DNA of 64,000 nt from positions 50,987,131 to 51,051,130 of the forward strand of contig CM055268.1 in the NCBI GenBank assembly GCA_029237695.1, written 5' to 3'. This document shows positions 52,530 to 64,000 of the stretch, one piece after another (within the stretch, counting starts at the first letter, position 1; each line of letters starts with the position of its first letter). The translations under genes were made by a program, and so were the position numbers. The notes under the pieces are model-generated. The model worked only from the letters and a program-made list of their open reading frames with translations, was not told where the DNA came from and searched no databases. This DNA comes from Conchocele bisecta. Its lineage: Eukaryota > Mollusca > Bivalvia > Lucinida > Thyasiridae.

Positions 52530-53641
52530 TAGCGGTTCATGAGAAGAAGATTTTTTTAAGAATTTATGCTATTTTTAGATGGCGGCCATCTTGGATTAGC
52601 GATGATCTCCGTTTTAACAAATCTGAAAATGCTTCACCCATGGACCATAATTTTTAAGTTTGGCCACCATGGGCCAAGCGGTTCATGTGAAGAAGAATTT
52701 TTAAATCTCTAATAAAAGAACAACCTTTTGACCTTTCGGCGGCCATCTTGGATGACATAGCCATCCGATTTCGACAAAAAAATGCACCAGAGTGATCGCC
52801 TCGTTGATACCTTCGATTTGACATATAACATGACCATATTCGGTCAAAAATAAAATTTGACCCCATGGACAATTCTCATATGCTGCCAAAACATGTTCAT
52901 TAGAAAAAAATATATTTTGACAAAACTTGAAATCGGAGTGGAGAGACATACCTTTAACTTGATACTTTTACCATCAACATAGGTATTATAAAATATGAAT
53001 TATAACCGTTTCTAAAAGTTCCGTTTTTTTTACCACATAGTAAGTGCACGAGTTCCGGCGAATAAACCTGTCCCACGATGTTTATACAAAATGGCTTCCC
53101 GAGAAATGATAGAAATGTCTGTGCGATTAAATTGTCTGTCGTGACGCACAGGACGGGTATAAATGTAGGTTTGATCAAATGTTCGATTGGAAACAATGTT
53201 TCCTCTATGCAAAATGTTTCTTTACGGGCCGGGACGACGTAAAAGTGTATTTTGAACCCGATGTTTACTCCTTTATATAGCAATATCGGCCTCGGAAATG
53301 TGTCCGTTCTTTCCCGACCTAGCAATGATGATACTTTTTTTACAACAAAACAATCGATAGCTCGAAAACGCGTTGACATAGCGCAATGGGGAATATATCG
53401 TTGCGGAATACTAACATTGTCCCAACTTCTGCAATAGGCGACAATGATATAACTCCGTTGACGATTCGTGAGAGTCCGTTGTCTCGAGCCCGTATGGGCT
53501 CGGCCTATTAAAAAGTTAGACACCTTCCCCATAAGATTAGATGGATGGGGTAAAAAAAATATTTTTGTTTTCTTCATTATTGATACTTTTAGGCATATTT
53601 AATATATTTATAGACCTCGGTCCGTTACTTCAACCTGTGAG
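52530..53641 (-). repeat. Right arm of a 2.2-kb palindrome
   Basis: Inverse of 51402-52498, ending GTCCGTTACTTCAACCTGTG. No target-site duplication could be recognised beyond the CACAGG/CCTGTG ends, which belong to the repeat. Confidence 0.9.
52954..53577 (-). CDS. 207-codon ORF in right palindrome arm, unknown
   Basis: Mirror copy of the ORF at 51459-52082 with identical length. Differences cluster in the first 40 residues (for example HPSNLMGKVSNF against LPSNHYRKGSNF), and single changes occur later (EET for EKT, LLCGK for LPCGK). The stop is followed by the same arm sequence. No recognised function. Confidence 0.4.
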   Translation of the reverse strand: MKKTKIFFLPHPSNLMGKVSNFLIGRAHTGSRQRTLTNRQRSYIIVAYCRSWDNVSIPQRYIPHCAMSTRFRAIDCFVVKKVSSLLGRERTDTFPRPILLYKGVNIGFKIHFYVVPARKETFCIEETLFPIEHLIKPTFIPVLCVTTDNLIAQTFLSFLGKPFCINIVGQVYSPELVHLLCGKKNGTFRNGYNSYFIIPMLMVKVSS

Positions 53642-55006
53642 TCATAGCCCAAATTATCAACATACCCCAGAGACATATGTTCCCCAGAGAGACGCAACAT
53701 ATACGGTCTAACTATACAGCATGTTAGAAGATAAGAGGTGCGTCATATTGCTGAAATATATACCTGCTGCGTGATCCTCATCGTGACTATTTCATATCCA
53801 TTTTAGATTTCAGAAACTAAGAAAGTGCAATCTTCTTAGAGAAACTACCGAGCCTTTTAACTAACCGAATGTAAACAACCGCATTCGCTAAAGAAAAATA
53901 ATCCGCAGTTGCGAGAACAGTAATTATCTAACTTTTAAGATTTTATTGCCAAACAATCCATCTATATATCTTTGCTAATCAGCATATACTGATTTACAGG
54001 TTGATTAATAAATGTTGCAGATAGACAAGTATGCCATTAGATGCTCCGTATCTAAACGCGCATGAATTTTATAACTGCTTCCCAGTGTCCGTGGCGGATT
54101 CACCAAAGCCGGGTCCAACATGTGCCCGTTGACTTTGTTCAACTCGCCCCTATGTTAACTCGCACAAAGACAACTTGCCACACCTGAAGTCAACTCGTCG
54201 TGGCCAGGGAAGCGCAATGCGCTGTGTCAAACTTGACTATCAGATCACATATACTGTCAGTTCATTGCTCTGATGCCGACGAACTTTTGGCTATTAAACA
54301 CATACATCTAACACAATAGTTAAATGTAAGTATGCACTGTTGACCATATCTTGTAATAAAGCTTTTGAAGAATTTCATTTTTTTCTTCTGAAGAAATACA
54401 TTGTTTCAGATCAAGGGTTCGATATCCTGCGTTCTACTGAATTTTAGTCATATATTTTATGAAGAAATACATTGTAGTTGTAGCCACATTGATTAAAAAA
54501 AAAAACAGTCTGACAATAGTATGGCAGATGGCATTGGATCTGAGAAAATCATCCAAAAATAAAGTCTTTTTTTTTTTAATATAACACTGTTTTATAAAAC
54601 TTTAGGTTGGTATTTCATGAGCGTGTTACCAACGATGATATCAGTTTCAGACCCGGGTATACAAATGTACAATTTGTAAACCATCACGACAAAATACAGG
54701 ATTATTATGTTTATGTTTTTGAGTAGTTCGTGGACAGTTAACACACTCGTATGCCTTGATACGGATGTACACTTTTCGCTAGTCGCATCAGGATCGTTTC
54801 CGAAAGTCAATGGCGTACAGCATATATATAGGCCAAGTTTTTCAGCACTGGCACCTGTTACGCCACTGATGTGTGTCTGGAGGATACGATCTGACATGTA
54901 GTGCAGGCGCACGGCTAATTATAGTTGTTTCAAAGAGTGTTATTAGTGTATTCATTGAGATAGACGGACGTCGGTTGCTACGCGTATGTATACACATATA
55001 CTAGTT
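53642..55006. other. No gene recognised
   Basis: AT-rich. A short open stretch directly after the palindrome (about 53640-53710) could be a leftover of gag but shows no motif. The ORFs at 54592 (minus) and 54707 (plus) oppose each other and lack domains. Confidence 0.4.
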
Positions 55007-58000
55007 GGGTAAATCTCAGAGTATTTTTTGGAGGTACCCATACAAAAAAAACATCCCAATTAAGCTATGTTATATACCAAACTGTTCGTCTTTGTCTGAC
55101 GTTTATCACCCTACCGGCATAAATGGTGGCGTTTTGTGAAATCCAAGATGGCGTCAAACATGGCCGCCGTTTTCTAACACTGATATATATGTATTATATA
55201 TATGCTATTGGTGTTGCAGTATACTTGATATGCTAGAATATTATATACCTGGTGTTTACGAGACCGCATATACTATAACTTCGAAGATAATTTGCTTTCA
55301 TTGGTTCAACCTTGGGGTCAAGGTCAAGAGATCAAAATTGTACCAACAAAATTGGATATCACTGTGGAATTTTGTATATTTTGTTAACAATTAAATCAAT
55401 GACATGTACCAACATATACCAAAATGTGTGCCACACAGTGTGCTTTAGAAGTAACAGAAGAAATAGTAATCAGCTATGCAGGTAAAGAAACAAGATGCGT
55501 CCAAGATGGCCACCAATTCTTAATTTATTTTTTTATAATTACATACTAGCAAGATATTACAGGTTAGTAGTTCTGATACAGAGTTTTATTGCTTAATATG
55601 ATTATAATTTTTCAACGTGTAATAGAATCAAGGTGGATCAGAATTTCTGTAATATGAAATTTATGATATTCAAGATGGCCGCCAGATAATGTAATTTTGG
55701 CTTATGATTGCCAACATATATATGATACATGTCAGTCATTCCAATGAGGATTTAGAAACCTGGCTGCACTATATGATCTATTTAGATAACAATACAACCA
55801 ATTATAAGATACATACGCATCCAATATGGCCGCTCTTATTGAGGATGTATTCATGTTCATTATTATAAGTATACACCTACACCTGTTTGTTGAAAAATCT
55901 CATACTGGCGATATAATTTGGAATAATGGAAGGCAAACTGAAAACATGTTGACGGTATTGAAGGTAGCACAATCAGTGCTAACACATTATATACATTATA
56001 TTATATATATTATTATATTATTTATTTTATATCTTATTTTCGCAGAAGATTTAACATAGCTATAAAGTCAACTTCAAATTTTGTTCAGCCTCACAAGCAC
56101 ATGTTGAGATGGCCTCAGATACATGTTTGATCAAATTAGACATGCATCATGGTGTTTTTATACCCCCGGCGATGGGTATATCGTTTTCGTCATTACGTCC
56201 GTCCGTCTGTTCGTCCATCCATTGGTCCACCTGTAAGATTTGTGTTAAAGTTTTTATTTGTCGGTCCAGGCGGCAGCCAGGGGTATCCATGATCATCCCC
56301 TCACTTGCGCTAGTTATTCAATCAATAGTACACATTACCATATTACGAAACTGATATACGTATCAGAAAGAGGTACAATAGATATTTAGATAGATATTCA
56401 GAACACATTATGAAATGTGTCCAATCAAGTGACAGCACAATCAATTATAATGAAACACACACTGTTATTGGTTTATATTGGTATTACTAATGAAAAAATT
56501 CTCTAATAAAATTCAGAATTTATCAATAAAATATATTATAACAATTTGTTTCAATTTAATTTTCAATTGCAGGAAAAATGCTGAAACTGTTAATGTATGT
56601 TATACAATTGTTGTGGATTTGCTTCCAAATCCATAGAACCACCTTAATTATTATATATGGAATATCACTATTTAATATATTTGACATTCTCATAACTCCA
56701 GAATCATTTTCATACTTTTATATTGAGCTGATATATTACATGTACATTAATATAGTGTGTCGGCAAAAGTACACATTTTCACTACAGACAATAAAGACTG
56801 GCTAAATATTAAATACCTCCAGATAATATAATATACATAATATACTTATCATGTTGTTACACATGTCGTTAGATCATGTACGTCAGTGCATGCACGTCAC
56901 TAATGTACTGATATAGATTGTAGTATTTAATTATAACACTAATATTCATTCTCACATAACAGCGATATCATATAAAACATTAATTAAGCGTTTCATATGG
57001 CCTGGTCATTGTAGTATAATACGGTATATCATATTATACATTGAATAGCAGGCACTTATAACATTTCCGTTGCAAATTATGAAGGGATCTGTCCGTAGTT
57101 GGAATAGTGTTATGAAAAGAAAGCAGGCTATTGCCCTTATTTTGGGTATGTTTATTCTTTACGACAGAATTGGTAGAAACTAAATTCCGAACACCATATA
57201 CATGTTTGATGCACAACACGAAATTATAACACCACAAAAGCAACTGCATGATAATAATATATATTGAAATAATATATTGATTTTTTTAGTTTGTCAATCA
57301 GGAGCCGTTATTATAACACATAGTCATATTAAACACATATTTCATGCAGTTGAGCAGTCAAACATAAAATAGTATGCGCACGCAAACATATTCTCATTCA
57401 TACATTTATGTCTGTATTTTGACAAATAAATTAATTTCACTATGTTATCACCAAACACAATGATTTCACTTGCTGTACCACCATATTTGATTATTTTCAA
57501 ATAACACATTAGCCTGATACTATGATACTAAATACATTGCTTGTACTGATAATCACCATACCATAGTATCCTGGTAAAATAACTTCTAAATACGATATAT
57601 AATGCAGTGATCATATTGCTTGTGAGTAATGTCATATTACTTGAATGTATACTATATAGGACTGGGCTTAGCTTACCACCAGCATTCATATGGATGGGTA
57701 TCTGAGTAGGACCCATGTTTGTTTCACTAGGTAGGGGTGGACTAACACATTTACCAGGCGCCACCATCACCGACACAGTACAATAACATATCCCCTTGCC
57801 ATATAAGGCACTAATATGACTAAGTATGAATGATATTACACATGCAGAAGTTATTAGTGCGTGATGGATAGCTAGACGTTAGAAGGAATGACATCCCGTC
57901 TACATGATGCCAAACAAGCATACATCTGCATCAAGTATTCGGTTAGATCGCATACCGTTAGTGATGCTTTTTATGTCATTTAATTTAGCCCTTGCCTGCA

Positions 58001-60160
58001 GGAACCCATATTTGAATAAGCAATACAATTACATGTACATCTAACATTTTCTATGCTAGTTGTATCATTCAAACAAGTACTCTAATGACATTCCGTCAGT
58101 TTTGTAGTTGAGTGTCGTCAGTCCATGCCCCAAGTATGTGTAAGCTTCATAACCTCTGCGACGCAGTATCAATCATGTTTTCACGAGTGTTTGCGTATTC
58201 AGCAGCAACGACAGTAATAAAGTATGCATATCTTTCAGAGTAAGCATGTATCGCTGTGATTCCGAAATACTCGCAACAACATAAACTACTTTTCAAAGTG
58301 AAGAAAGAGTATAAAGACTCTGAAAAATTGGAAGTCACTTATATTAAACTGAAATAATCAAGCAATGTGAACGAAACATACCTTGTCCAAACGAGTAATT
58401 ATTACATATAACACTGTTCGATGGTAAGACAAAATAAAATAATATTATATACCTATTTGATATGTGAGAATTTCAATAATTTATTTGTAAAACTTATAAA
58501 TCCAAATTAAATACTCTTTAGAAACATATCAGTTCGACGTCAGAGTGATGATTAAGATCAACAACTGTAGCGTATTGGTGCTTTTCTTGCAGGGATAGTT
58601 GTTTCTCGAAAATTCATTTGGATGCATCTGTTGCATTTCTTTTATTTTTATATATATATTCACCTTACTTCTGAGACCTACCATGCTGGTGTATAGTATA
58701 TGTTCATGCCGCATTTAAATTTCCTCGCTCACGGTTGTGTGTGTGAGTGGTGTGTTTTATCATTTAGTATTTCATTATATTCTGGTGTACCTGGGTTAAT
58801 TTGTTTCCTTTTGTCATATTATTCCCTATTTTAAGTATTACAATTCATGAAGTTAAATCGGGCATTTATTTAGCGCATACTACAGTGGAACCTCTCTAAA
58901 CCGGACACCCTGGGAGGTCCCCAGGGTGTTCGGCTTTGAGAGGTTCCACTGTAAAACAGACAAATGACTACTTCAGGACAAGCGTAGGTGCATTGCGATC
59001 ATGAACCGACATTATTATTGGATGTAAATGGCAAAGAAATGTATCAAAATTAAGCACAACTAACTTTTGTATGTGTCCGGTTTAGAGAGGTTCGACAGTA
59101 TATCACTTATTTTCTCTATTACAAGACACTTGGACTTGTAAAACGTGTTAACTATATAGATAACCAAGACGTACATGTATATAAAATAAAAATTAATACA
59201 AAATAATTTTCAGTGAATACTGAATATGACATGTATGTTGTATGAGTGCTGCATGTATATTCTTCAAACTATATTAATGTTATTTCTTACTATGTTAATC
59301 ATTCCTCTATCGTTTCAATATGATTTCACATGTGTAGAATCCTATATGATACAGCACAATTTATGTTGGCAGTTACTGACTGAGCAATGGGCTACGTGAT
59401 TCCGTTCCGTAGCGATGATACCTTACTCCAGACAAAAGACTAGTATGACATATTCAATGTTGATGTTGCCATTCATCTGAATTAAGGCAGTAATTCTAAA
59501 TATATATCCAATGGTGAGCACTACCTACCCATTTGAATTTCTTTTGCACACTTTCCAATGATAGATACCCACAACTAAAACACTATACCAGAGCTTGGTT
59601 ATGATATATTGCGTACAGACAAATACATTGATCAGCAAATGGCAGCCATCTTGGACGCCATTATATTATGTATCTGCATATCTGACAACAGGCATTCATA
59701 TTATACATGGTCAACAGTTCATGCTGAACATATTAGCATACACACATTAATATTATTATGTAAAATGTTAGCAAAACAGACAAAGTTGTGTAGTGTAATC
59801 AGACTTTTTCACACAATTTTTACTTTTTGACATTGACCTTGATCCCAAGGTTGAAATAATCAAATACATATAGTTTGCATTCTAAATTAGAGAACATGCA
59901 GTCTAGTAGACAATAGCTATATAATGATTTGTAAAAGCAAATGCATCGCAATACCAACAGCATATAATATATATCAGTCCACAATATTACAAAATGGTGG
60001 CCATATTGGAAGCCATTTTGGATTATTCAAAATGCCACAATTTATGCCAATTTATGCCGACAGTGTGGTAAACTTCAGACAAATACGAACATGTTGGTAT
60101 ATAACACAGCTTGGGATAGTTTGTTGTATGGGTAAGCCTCTTTTTCAGGTATACTTACCC
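55007..60160. mobile_element. 5.15-kb element with long diverged terminal inverted repeats
   Basis: Left GGGTAAATC...GGTACCCATAC and the complement of the right end (GGGTAAGTATACCTGAAAAA...TTACCCATAC) align. Similarity continues inwards for several hundred bases: TATGTTATATACCAAACTGT / TGTGTTATATACCAACATGT, GGCATAAATGGTGGCGTTTT / GGCATAAATTGTGGCATTTT, and TTCAACCTTGGGGTCAAGGT / TTCAACCTTGGGATCAAGGT. Each terminus also contains a small internal GGGTA...TACCC hairpin. No clear target duplication. Interior ORFs (55826, 56109, 56578, 57034, 57528) show no recognised domain, so the element is non-autonomous or very decayed. Confidence 0.7.
58883..59098. mobile_element. 216-bp pogo/Tigger-like MITE
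   Basis: Left end CAGTGGAACCTCTCTAAACC, right end its complement (GGTTTAGAGAGGTTCGACAG), flanked by TA at 58881-58882 and 59099-59100. A third, inverted copy of the terminus at 58918-58953 makes the left end itself a hairpin (CACCCTGGGAGGTCCCCAGGGTG core). Nested in the 55.0-60.2 kb element. Confidence 0.85.
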
Positions 60161-60579
60161 TATTATAATTATTGACTTTAGCGGACGATGTTAACATGAC
60201 GTATACAACTTATGTATTATTTGGTATTTTCGGAGTCGAGCCATAACACTTTAGCAATGCAGGAGGACACCTTGGAAACCATGTTGTATATTAATAGTAT
60301 ATACAAACTATCTAAATGGGGGCACAAGTGAAAGACAGACATGTGCCATAAAAATGCCCATTGCAAAACATTCGCATTACTCCATCGAATGTTGTCGTAC
60401 TGTACGTTAAATATAATGTACAATTAGAAACAACATACTTGAAAGGGACATATTTCCTTATTAAAGTGAATGCCGACATGTTAGGATAACGGGTTGTACA
60501 CTAGCACAGTACACGAAAATACATTTAATTGTAGATTTATATTTAGCATGTTTTTTTTTTATTTTGTTTCTTTTTTAAC

Positions 60580-60702
60580 ATGCATATGCAGCCCATGTTC
60601 AATAAATGTAAATCCATCTATTGAAATTTCCAGACGATTCTAAATTTGCACTTACGAACAATTTAGCCGTACGAAGTTTAGTGAAACGGCCCCTAGTACC
60701 CT
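60580..60702. repeat. Partial MITE related to 8732-8974
   Basis: CATGCATATGCAGCCCATGT followed by TCAATAAATGTAAATCC, and a right end reading GAAGTTTAGTGAAACGGCCCC, match the second half of the palindromic MITE at 8 kb. The left half is absent or too diverged. Confidence 0.7.
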
Positions 60703-61176
60703 AAACTACATATTTACATATTCGATTGCTCAGTGCAATTCCAGATCTGCATACGCAGTTTGATCCGAGCATACAATGTTTGCGACTCAAGCATTCACGT
60801 AGCCCTGTTACGGCTTGTTGATAGATATCGGGTGCCAGATCTCTGTTCGACGGTCTGAACATGCACTATGGAAATTGTCTATGGCACACTTTATCCATCG
60901 GTGGCTTGTATCATAAATTGTTAAGCAGCTGATAAAAAAGATACACTAGAACGGTCTGCGGCAATCGCAGCCACAGATCAACCTGCGCATCTGCGCAGTC
61001 TGATCTGGGGCTACGATGGCCACTATTATATTTCCAGGAACCGGCTTCCCACGGCATAAGAACACCAGGAATTCATATAATGGGTTATTCTTGGACATGT
61101 TGGAAGCCAATAACATTTATGAAACACAGTCAACATGTACATGCATAATGCAATGGTGATGGGATACATGTATTAA

Positions 61177-61593
61177 AGGTACATGCTCACTCAGTAGGCA
61201 CAAACTGTTCTTTATATTAGATACATAATCTGAGACATTTTCTGGCAAAACAAATATTCATTCACCATTACCCCACGTATTGATTGGCATGATTATACAC
61301 TTTATATCACACTGATAACAGGGGCGATAACCATGTGTCCTTACAATGTTAACGGATGTGCAATGATCATACTTTATAGTCTTTCGAAAATATTATTTTT
61401 TCAAGTGACGCATTTAATTAGTATAAATAATTAAAAAAGGTCACTCACTATCAATAAAATAAAAATTACTACATTATTAAATCTGTATAGCGGGCACTCG
61501 TAATTGTTAGAACTGGCGGAATAGTGACATAATTATATACATGTATTTACTTCCTATAAAGAACACTTTGTGCCTAGTGAGTGGGCATGTACT
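61177..61593. mobile_element. Short relative of the TTAA element
   Basis: Left end AGGTACATGCTCACTCAGTA preceded by TTAA (61173-61176); right end complement of AGTACATGCCCACTCACTAG. Inner right part TAGCGGGCACTCGTAATTGT matches 10312-10330. Its left interior (CACCATTACCCCACGTATTG, GGGGCGATAACCATGTGTCC) also matches 5138-5230. The right TTAA is lost. Confidence 0.75.
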
Positions 61594-61599
61594 ATGTAT

Positions 61600-62920
61600 G
61601 GAATGCTATTTATTATTAGTGTATACTAGACAGTGCATTGTATTGCCATATCGGCCAGCTTCGTCTGTACACACTATTGATGTTCACCTCTTGTAGCAAA
61701 GATGGCTCAGATGGCAATTCAATGTACAATATACCCTACAGAAAGAAGAACACTATCAGATATACTTTATACAAATACTCAATCACACGTACTCGGCTAT
61801 TATCTTTGAACAAATGACGATGTTCTATGATGTCAGTCAGTATATAAACCACGAATTGAAAACAAAAAGATTATTGGTGTCAGTAACTCAAGTGTATTCC
61901 CAGACTAGAGAAAGCGCATCTGCGCAGACTATTCAGTCTACACACGGTTCACCCATAATTGCATCCAGTCAGAAAATAAACCGTTAGACAACCTCCTTGC
62001 CAACAAGGCCACACGTCAGCAATCGTGACTTGCTAGTTTAGTGCACCAAACCCTAAATCCCTGGAAGGAACAAGCATTCTGTTTAATTCTAATAACGTTA
62101 TATACTGGCCTGCCGATAAACGTTTGTTTTGTATTAAGGACATGTGTGGCCCCCGGATCATCATCCTATGTTTGATGCATACTTGCTTCGTAAATGTGGT
62201 ATATGCATAACATAATGTGAACATTCTCTTCTTACTATATCCTACACGGTGCATGGAGTTGCCATGTCGGCCATCTTAGTGTGTACAAGCCATCGGCCAG
62301 TTCTACCCTTTTCTGGCGTTTGACACATATCAGTAATACCATGACAAACATTTGAATAACATTTGGTGCAACATATGACCGGAAGACATCAGAGAACATC
62401 GTGACATGCGCTGTTTTCATCAAACTTATGTATAACGTCTGATATATATGATGGGTTTGTTGACCCTTTGTTAAAATGTCAAAATGTTAGATATTCAGTC
62501 ACATGTATGATGCTACTACATTTGAAACAAAGGGCCATATTCAGTCAGTCCTTACAGTTTGCTGTAACAATTATTTGAAGATTACAGTCATGTCTCCACT
62601 AGTGTAATCTGTCCAATACTTCACATACTGGTGCTTTAATCCAGCAGGTCGCTATCTCGGAAAATATCGAGGTTAAGCGTCTCCGGTAAATTCCGGTAAT
62701 CATTGAGAGATACAGGGGAATACCGGGAAATCTAAATTGGGCTGCTCAATTTCATTTCCATTACATCCTCTAAAGAAGAAGACAGATGTACAAGACCATG
62801 AAGACCGAGGTTACACTGCATGTATCCATATACCTCAAATCGCCCCACTGTTACTGTGCGTCAGGCCGTTTACTCTGTCGTGCATACTGGGCTATAACAT
62901 GCTATATGCGCATTGTTATC
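61600..62920. other. No gene recognised
   Basis: AT-rich with short repeat fragments (GCGCATCTGCGCAGACT at 61915; GCCATRTCGGCCA at 61640 and 62260). The ORFs at 62033 and 62235 (minus) lack domains. Confidence 0.4.
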
Positions 62921-62934
62921 TACCATGATCTACG

Positions 62935-63250
62935 GCGGAACAAACAGCCTGGGGTCTGCCAGTGGCGGCCTTGTGGGTGGCTGCGCTGGGCGGGGCTTGG
63001 CTGGCCCCTTGTTTTGCTGCGGGTAGCAGTTATGGTGTGTGTGTGTCTGGGGGGTGGGGGGGGGGGGGTCTGGTGGGGGAGGGGTTCTGGATTCTGGTTG
63101 TTTCTGGCTGCGGTGTGCCGGTCTGCTGGGTGTGCCGGTGCTTCGGCCCCTGCTCGGCCTGCGTGGTTGCGCCTCCTCTGTGGGCGGTGGATTTGTCCAT
63201 ATCACATGGACCCGTCCCTGCTTGATCGATCTGCCTTGCCTCGACCAATC
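62935..63250. other. GC-rich, G-skewed island
   Basis: About 315 bp of strongly GC-rich sequence with G-runs (63050-63080) and TGGCTGCGCTGGGCGGGGCT-like text in otherwise AT-rich DNA. Five overlapping ORFs in different frames show that openness here is a composition effect. It could be a CpG island/promoter, a G-quadruplex-prone insert or foreign DNA; nothing decides. Confidence 0.4.
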
Positions 63251-64000
63251 CTCTATTTGCATCAGCAGGTAATATAACAATGTTACGGCCGAGTCTCCAT
63301 ATAGCATATGCACTCACACTCAGCTCTAATGTCACGGTCTGACTTACCGTCATTGTGCATTAGGAGAATGAACTAGCTAGGTTAAATTAACTGCATCATC
63401 GTCTCCTTCATTAAAGCACATATTTCGACTGTATCGTAGTTATTAATGAATTCACAAACAAACGAGCCATCGGCACATTGGTCTGATAATTTTCAGAGCT
63501 CAAATTCCTGGGTATGGAAGGCCTTCGAGTCAATTCATACCCTTAAATATAAGCTAACTAAATACATTTCCAAATTTATTGCATGCTATTTAAAAGCACT
63601 TTGCCTCAGATATTCGCATAACGTGATGTAACAGATTAGTAGAAACAACTTTAACCCTTAGACTGCTGATACACTTGAAACAACATCAAAATAATATTTG
63701 GATCATTTGAACATACACGTACCCGTCAATGTGTATTCCGAAAGGAATTGATGGGTTAACAAATGGTTTATAATATGTGAGTATTCACTTTATGTGCTGT
63801 AAATAACATATGTGCCAATCAAGCGCTTTATTTTATTTCATCAAATTCCAACGAGTTCGTGTCGTATTCAATTATATACTATCACAGACTGTAATACACA
63901 GGGGAGATAACTTGGTTACGTATATCCACAATAACTGACCAGTGCGTTTGTTGAAATGCTTACCATCCGGTCATGTTGCGAGCTGATGCTGGTAAGCTCC
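63251..64000. other. No gene recognised
   Basis: AT-rich; one 61-codon ORF at 63446 (plus) without a domain. Confidence 0.4.

Noticed and set aside
53640..53720. Continuation of gag after the palindrome
   Set aside because: A short open frame exists but has no capsid or zinc-knuckle residues and no duplication marking the resumption.
62786..63353. Overlapping ORFs in the GC-rich island
   Set aside because: Five overlapping frames are open on both strands, so openness reflects composition; none has a domain.

Overview
The window looks like nuclear DNA of a marine bivalve mollusc, or a close lophotrochozoan relative. It is AT-rich, poor in host exons, and packed with tandem-repeat-bearing non-autonomous elements that end in a GACGGACGGACGG tract, a hairpin and ATAA(A). 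It also holds tRNA-derived SINEs, foldback MITEs, decayed LINEs and a Ty3/Gypsy-like element. The species is inferred from repeat style only. The one convincing host exon is a leucine-rich-repeat exon at 18001-18128 (minus).

Layout. 1-7.7 kb: facing GGGGCCCC minisatellites, a tRNA-derived SINE, and a ~163-bp array interrupted by a TA-flanked transposon. 7.7-17 kb: two copies of a helentron-like tandem-repeat element, a 56-bp perfect palindrome inside a MITE, a TTAA-flanked element nested in a second MITE, and two SINEs. 17-26 kb: further tandem-repeat families with units of ~139, ~165, ~180 and ~430 bp. 26-34 kb: two LINE remnants on the minus strand, one enclosed by ~80-bp inverted repeats, then a leader-like sequence with a 209-aa SGNH-like ORF.

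35.3-49.6 kb is the centrepiece: a decayed, integrated, virus-like element of the Polinton/Maverick/adintovirus general type. It carries a D,D35E retroviral-type integrase, a FtsK/HerA-like packaging ATPase next to a candidate major capsid protein, a candidate jelly-roll minor capsid protein, a conserved 405-aa protein, a long coiled-coil/membrane protein, a 48-aa-repeat coiled-coil protein, several small membrane proteins, and what appears to be the C-terminal stub of a B-family DNA polymerase converging on the integrase. Most large genes have a stop, a frameshift or an insertion, so this copy is a fossil. The 405-aa and the ~228-aa proteins are still open. Two element-specific signals stand out: a palindromic motif near CAATCGCGATTGG repeated inside many genes in several frames, and an identical 23-nt palindrome-containing sequence upstream of two genes.

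The virus-like element sits in one tandem-repeat element, which it truncates. It is itself interrupted by a helentron-like element (45420-47102), which carries a TA-flanked MITE (45673-46258) built of hairpins and G-runs. Its right end is lost against an LTR retrotransposon (LTR, primer-binding-site-like sequence, gag). That gag is broken by a 2.2-kb palindrome whose ~1.1-kb arms each hold a 207-codon ORF of unknown function. 55.0-60.2 kb is a 5-kb structure bounded by diverged inverted repeats of several hundred bases. The remainder to 64 kb holds MITE fragments and one GC-rich island.
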